The notes beneath the pieces were generated by a model, which saw only the letters and a list, made by a program, of their open reading frames with translations, had not been told where the DNA came from and ran no database searches. Of a stretch of 47,743 nucleotides of DNA, positions 45,352-47,743 are shown piece by piece. How positions within the stretch are numbered: position 1 is the first letter of the stretch; each line of letters begins with the position of its first letter. Position numbers and translations under genes: made by a program. Origin of the DNA: Oscillospiraceae bacterium (GTDB lineage: Bacteria; Bacillota; Clostridia; Oscillospirales; CAG-272); NCBI GenBank assembly GCA_015064745.1, contig SVRR01000013.1:1-47743 (forward strand), given 5' to 3'.

Positions 45352-45380
45352 ATTATATCATACCTCCCACAAAATGTCAA
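45352..45380 (-). promoter_or_regulatory. Promoter of the aldehyde dehydrogenase gene
   Basis: Minus strand: TTGACA (45375-45380), 17-nt spacer, TATAAT (45352-45357). Confidence 0.85.
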
Positions 45381-45392
45381 TAAGAGAGGGGG

Positions 45393-46532
45393 CTACGTCT
45401 CGCTTGCGATTTCTTGCATTGCCTTTAAGAAACGCTCGCATTCCGCTTTTGTGTTGGTGTACCCAAGGCTTATGCGCACGGTGCCGCTTTCTAACGTTCC
45501 AAGCGTTCCGTGCGCCAAGGGGGCACAGTGAAGCCCCGCCCGAACGGCAAAGCCCTTGTCCCCTAACAGCGACGCCACGCGCGAGGGCGCGTGGCTTTCG
45601 TGCGTGAAGGAAAGAATACCGCTTCCCGTTTCCCCTCCGTAAAGGGCGATGCCTTTCAGATTTCCGAGCCTCTCCTTCAAGCTCTTTTCAAGCGCGTTTA
45701 CACGGTATGCGATGGCATCGATGCCGATCTCCTTCACCCATTTCACCCCCGCTTCAAAGGCGGAAATGGCAGGGAGGGGAAGCGTTCCCGCTTCAAAATG
45801 CTCCGGAAGCTCCTTCGGCATCCCACGGGATAAGGAAAGCGAGCCGCTGCCGCCCGTGAGAAAAGCGGGATAGTCATCGCGCGGATCCAAAAACAGAACG
45901 GCACCTGCTCCCATCATACCGAATAGCCCTTTGTGCGCCGGCAGGCAGACGGCATCTGCCCCTATTTTGGGGCAGTCAATGGGGAAATGTCCCGCGCTTT
46001 GAGACGCGTCAAGCACGAAGGATATGCCGTGCCTTTTGCAAAGCCTGCCAAGCCCCTCGGCATCCAAGACGCGGGATACGATGTTGGAAGCGTGGGTCGC
46101 GCAAAGAAGCACCGTGTTTTTCCGAATTTGAGTGGAAATAGCGTCTGCGCTCTCCCTACCCGAAAAAAAGGAAAGGGTAATTGCTCCCTCGTCCTCCAAT
46201 GCGTAAAGCGGGCGAAGGAGCGCGTTGTGCGCCATATCGTCGCAAAGCACGTGACCGCCTTTTTTTGCAAAGGTATGGACGGCAAGGTTTAGTGCCTCCG
46301 TTGCGTTTTTGGTAAAGACCACACCGCGCTCGTCGGGGAGGGAGAAAAATTCGGCAATCGTTTCTCGCGCCGTAAAAACGCGCTCCGCGGCACGCAGCGA
46401 AAGCGGGTGAGCGCTTCTGCCGGGATTTCCCCCCTCCTCCGTGAGCGCGCGTGTTACCGCACGATGTACGGCGCGCGGCTTCGGATAAGAGGTGGCGGCG
46501 TGGTCGAAATATACGCCTTTATAACGCTTCAT
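45393..46532 (-). CDS. Class V aminotransferase, cysteine desulfurase-like (EF2568 type)
   Basis: A 379-aa PLP enzyme. VYFDHAATSYPKPRAV opens the fold, FTKNATEALNLAVHTF and LDASQSAGHFPIDC hold the cofactor-binding residues, LPAHKGLFGMMGAG contains the Schiff-base Lys, and VRAGLHCAPLAHGTLGT near the end carries the likely sulfur-carrying Cys. These features match the EF2568-type branch (TIGR01977) of cysteine desulfurase/selenocysteine lyase homologues. The start at 46532 overlaps the stop of the DUF3343-like gene by 14 nt, so the two are translated together. Confidence 0.88.
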   Translation of the reverse strand: MKRYKGVYFDHAATSYPKPRAVHRAVTRALTEEGGNPGRSAHPLSLRAAERVFTARETIAEFFSLPDERGVVFTKNATEALNLAVHTFAKKGGHVLCDDMAHNALLRPLYALEDEGAITLSFFSGRESADAISTQIRKNTVLLCATHASNIVSRVLDAEGLGRLCKRHGISFVLDASQSAGHFPIDCPKIGADAVCLPAHKGLFGMMGAGAVLFLDPRDDYPAFLTGGSGSLSLSRGMPKELPEHFEAGTLPLPAISAFEAGVKWVKEIGIDAIAYRVNALEKSLKERLGNLKGIALYGGETGSGILSFTHESHAPSRVASLLGDKGFAVRAGLHCAPLAHGTLGTLESGTVRISLGYTNTKAECERFLKAMQEIASET

Positions 46533-46722
46533 AGCGGATGCCTTCCGCGCGCAAAGCGCTTGCCGCCGCTTGGGCATCCTTGCCGACAACGGCGATCCCC
46601 CAAGCACAGCCCTCGTCCTTCTCCTCTGTTTTGGTAAGCCGTCCGCGGATGCCCTTGTTTGTTAGTATCCGTCTTGCCTTCGCGGCGTTTGAGACGGAGC
46701 CAAGCTTAAATATTTGTTCCAT
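46519..46722 (-). CDS. DUF3343-like putative Se/S carrier protein
   Basis: A 67-aa protein: EQIFKLGSVSNAAKARRILTNKG at the start and DEGCAWGIAVVGKDAQAAASAL resemble the short DUF3343 fold, whose CGIAI-like motif has been suggested to carry selenium or sulfur. A single Cys (about residue 43) lies in that motif. GGAGGG sits 7 nt before the ATG at 46722. Overlap with the desulfurase-like gene supports a joint sulfur or selenium role; evidence beyond that is inference. Confidence 0.75.
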   Translation of the reverse strand: MEQIFKLGSVSNAAKARRILTNKGIRGRLTKTEEKDEGCAWGIAVVGKDAQAAASALRAEGIRYEAL

Positions 46723-46813
46723 AGTCAGTCCCTCCAAATGTCCTTCTGCCGTCAGTATATGTGAAAAAAGCCGCGGCGTTCGTATAAAAAATGAAAAAAA
46801 CTTGCCAAAACGC

Positions 46814-46842
46814 TAGACATTTTCTCTTTTTTGTGCTAAAAT
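46814..46842 (+). promoter_or_regulatory. Candidate promoter of the MBL hydrolase gene
   Basis: TAGACA (46814-46819), 17-nt spacer, TAAAAT (46837-46842). Confidence 0.5.
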
Positions 46843-46872
46843 AAATTAATTAAAGCCGTAAATGAGGAAAAA

Positions 46873-47487
46873 ATGAAGGTAAAAGCCTTTTATGGCGGCG
46901 GCTTTGCCGCCGTTTCGTATTTGGTCACGGACGGCACGGGGGAACACGCCGTTCTGATCGACCCCGCCGTTTCGTATGAAGAAGTAATGATGCGCGTGGT
47001 GCCTATGCCCAAAATCACGGCATTGCTTCTTACGCACGGTCATTTTGACCATATGCTGACCCTTGCCGCTTGGAAGGAAAAAACGGGGGCTGACATTTGC
47101 GTCACGCGCGAGGACGCGCCCGCCTTAACGGATGCCTATCTCAACTGCAACCGTATGTTTTTCGGTACGGATGAGATATATCCTCCTGCTGACCGTCTTC
47201 TGGATGAGGGCGACGTCGTTTCCTTTGGCGATGCGTCTCTTACCGTTGTTAAGACGCCCGGACATACGCCCGGCTCTTGCGCTTTCTTGGGTGACGGCGC
47301 CATCTTTACGGGCGACACCATGATGTCGGACGGCGCGTACGGCAGATACGACCTTCCGGGCGGCTCGGCAGAGGCGTTGTACGCCTCGCTCCTTCGTCTT
47401 GCATCCCTAAAAGAGGAATACGACCTCTATCCCGGACACGGACGCGAGAGCACATTGAAAGAAGAAAAAAATTATTACATTCGATAA
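46873..47487 (+). CDS. MBL-fold metallo-hydrolase (glyoxalase II-like)
   Basis: A 204-aa cytoplasmic metallo-beta-lactamase-fold hydrolase. LTHGHFDHM (about residues 57-65) is the HxHxDH metal motif, [14 protein letters not shown] and FTGDTMM give the next His and Asp, and YPGHGRES the last His. The length suits glyoxalase-II-like or YcbL-type enzymes that cleave thioesters. The start has GAGGAAA upstream. It precedes glnS by 14 nt, so the two may share a transcript. Confidence 0.9.
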   Translation: MKVKAFYGGGFAAVSYLVTDGTGEHAVLIDPAVSYEEVMMRVVPMPKITALLLTHGHFDHMLTLAAWKEKTGADICVTREDAPALTDAYLNCNRMFFGTDEIYPPADRLLDEGDVVSFGDASLTVVKTPGHTPGSCAFLGDGAIFTGDTMMSDGAYGRYDLPGGSAEALYASLLRLASLKEEYDLYPGHGRESTLKEEKNYYIR

Positions 47488-47501
47488 AGAAAGGCATATC
47501 C

Positions 47502-47743
47502 ATGGAAGAGATCAAGTCGAATTTTATTCACGACATTATTGATGCGGATCTTGCGGAAAACCCCGAGCTTAAGATCCATACCAGATTCCCTCCCGAGCCC
47601 AACGGCTACCTGCATATCGGCAGCGCCAAGGCAATTTGGATCAACGTAATGACTGCCAAGAAGTACGGCGGTCTTTTCAACCTGCGCTACGACGACACCA
47701 ACCCCTCGAAGGAGGACGTGGAGTACGTTGAGTCCATCTACGA
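47502..47743 (+). CDS. glnS: Glutaminyl-tRNA synthetase, 5' part (cut by window end)
   Basis: The first 80 residues of a class I synthetase. [22 protein letters not shown] is the N-terminal GlnRS signature with the HIGH motif changed to HIGS, and [14 protein letters not shown] is the next conserved block. GlnRS charges tRNA-Gln directly; its presence does not exclude the GatCAB route. AAAGGC lies upstream of the ATG at 47502. The rest is beyond the window. Confidence 0.93.
   Translation, partial: MEEIKSNFIHDIIDADLAENPELKIHTRFPPEPNGYLHIGSAKAIWINVMTAKKYGGLFNLRYDDTNPSKEDVEYVESIY

Overview
The window reads as a chromosomal segment of an endospore-forming Clostridia-type Firmicute, probably an uncultured gut relative of the Oscillospirales or Christensenellales. 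The evidence is a complete spoIIAA-spoIIAB-sigF operon, a HrcA/CIRCE-type groESL operon, clostridial-style SD sites (GGAGG) with GTG and TTG starts, many TTGACA-N17-TATAAT promoters, and families common in that class (DUF6273 lipoprotein, DegV/FakA, DUF1934, DUF896, GlnRS). Genus-level placement is inference. Most of it is ordinary housekeeping DNA; no phage, IS element or CRISPR array is visible.

Layout. 1-5150: an array of tiny hairpins, a PlsC-like acyltransferase with a zinc ribbon, a second hairpin array, and a large Cys-rich repeat lipoprotein ending in a DUF6273-like domain, broken by a one-base frameshift. 5166-9120: an alpha/beta hydrolase, an SPFH protein with a small ribbon-helix-helix partner, a Cys-rich membrane protein and a frameshifted unknown gene. 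9208-15344: pyridoxamine kinase and rsmG, then glycolysis genes (pgk-tpiA, pfkA) around an AEC transporter. 15576-18292: a MinD-like protein and a methylglyoxal-synthase-like protein, both lacking their catalytic residues, then DUF1934 and holA. 18345-25351: DUF896 and flavin reductase, a PHP phosphatase, degV-fakA, a small lipoprotein, a membrane protein and malQ. 25391-30810: ligA, dapA, queA, a third hairpin array and a two-gene ThrE-type exporter. 30842-34817: GH2-aminopeptidase operon and a PAP2 phosphatase. 34956-35132: tRNA-Thr and tRNA-Tyr, followed by a fourth hairpin array. 35418-39973: a possible carbohydrate locus (GH28-like, amidohydrolase with an in-frame TAG, ECF S component, GH109-like oxidoreductase). 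40130-43792: groESL and spoIIA. 43938-47743: aldehyde dehydrogenase, cysteine-desulfurase-like protein with a DUF3343-like partner, an MBL hydrolase, and the start of glnS.

The most unusual signals are (a) four intergenic arrays made of short, perfectly paired but sequence-diverse stems separated by a constant 6-9 nt linker word that differs between arrays; (b) the MinD-like/MGS-like gene pair, in which both proteins keep the fold signature but have lost the catalytic residues; and (c) the SPFH-RHH pair, whose promoter carries two identical 8-bp palindromes 11 bp apart. Three genes are interrupted (two frameshifts, one TAG). These could be real decay or sequencing/assembly errors.
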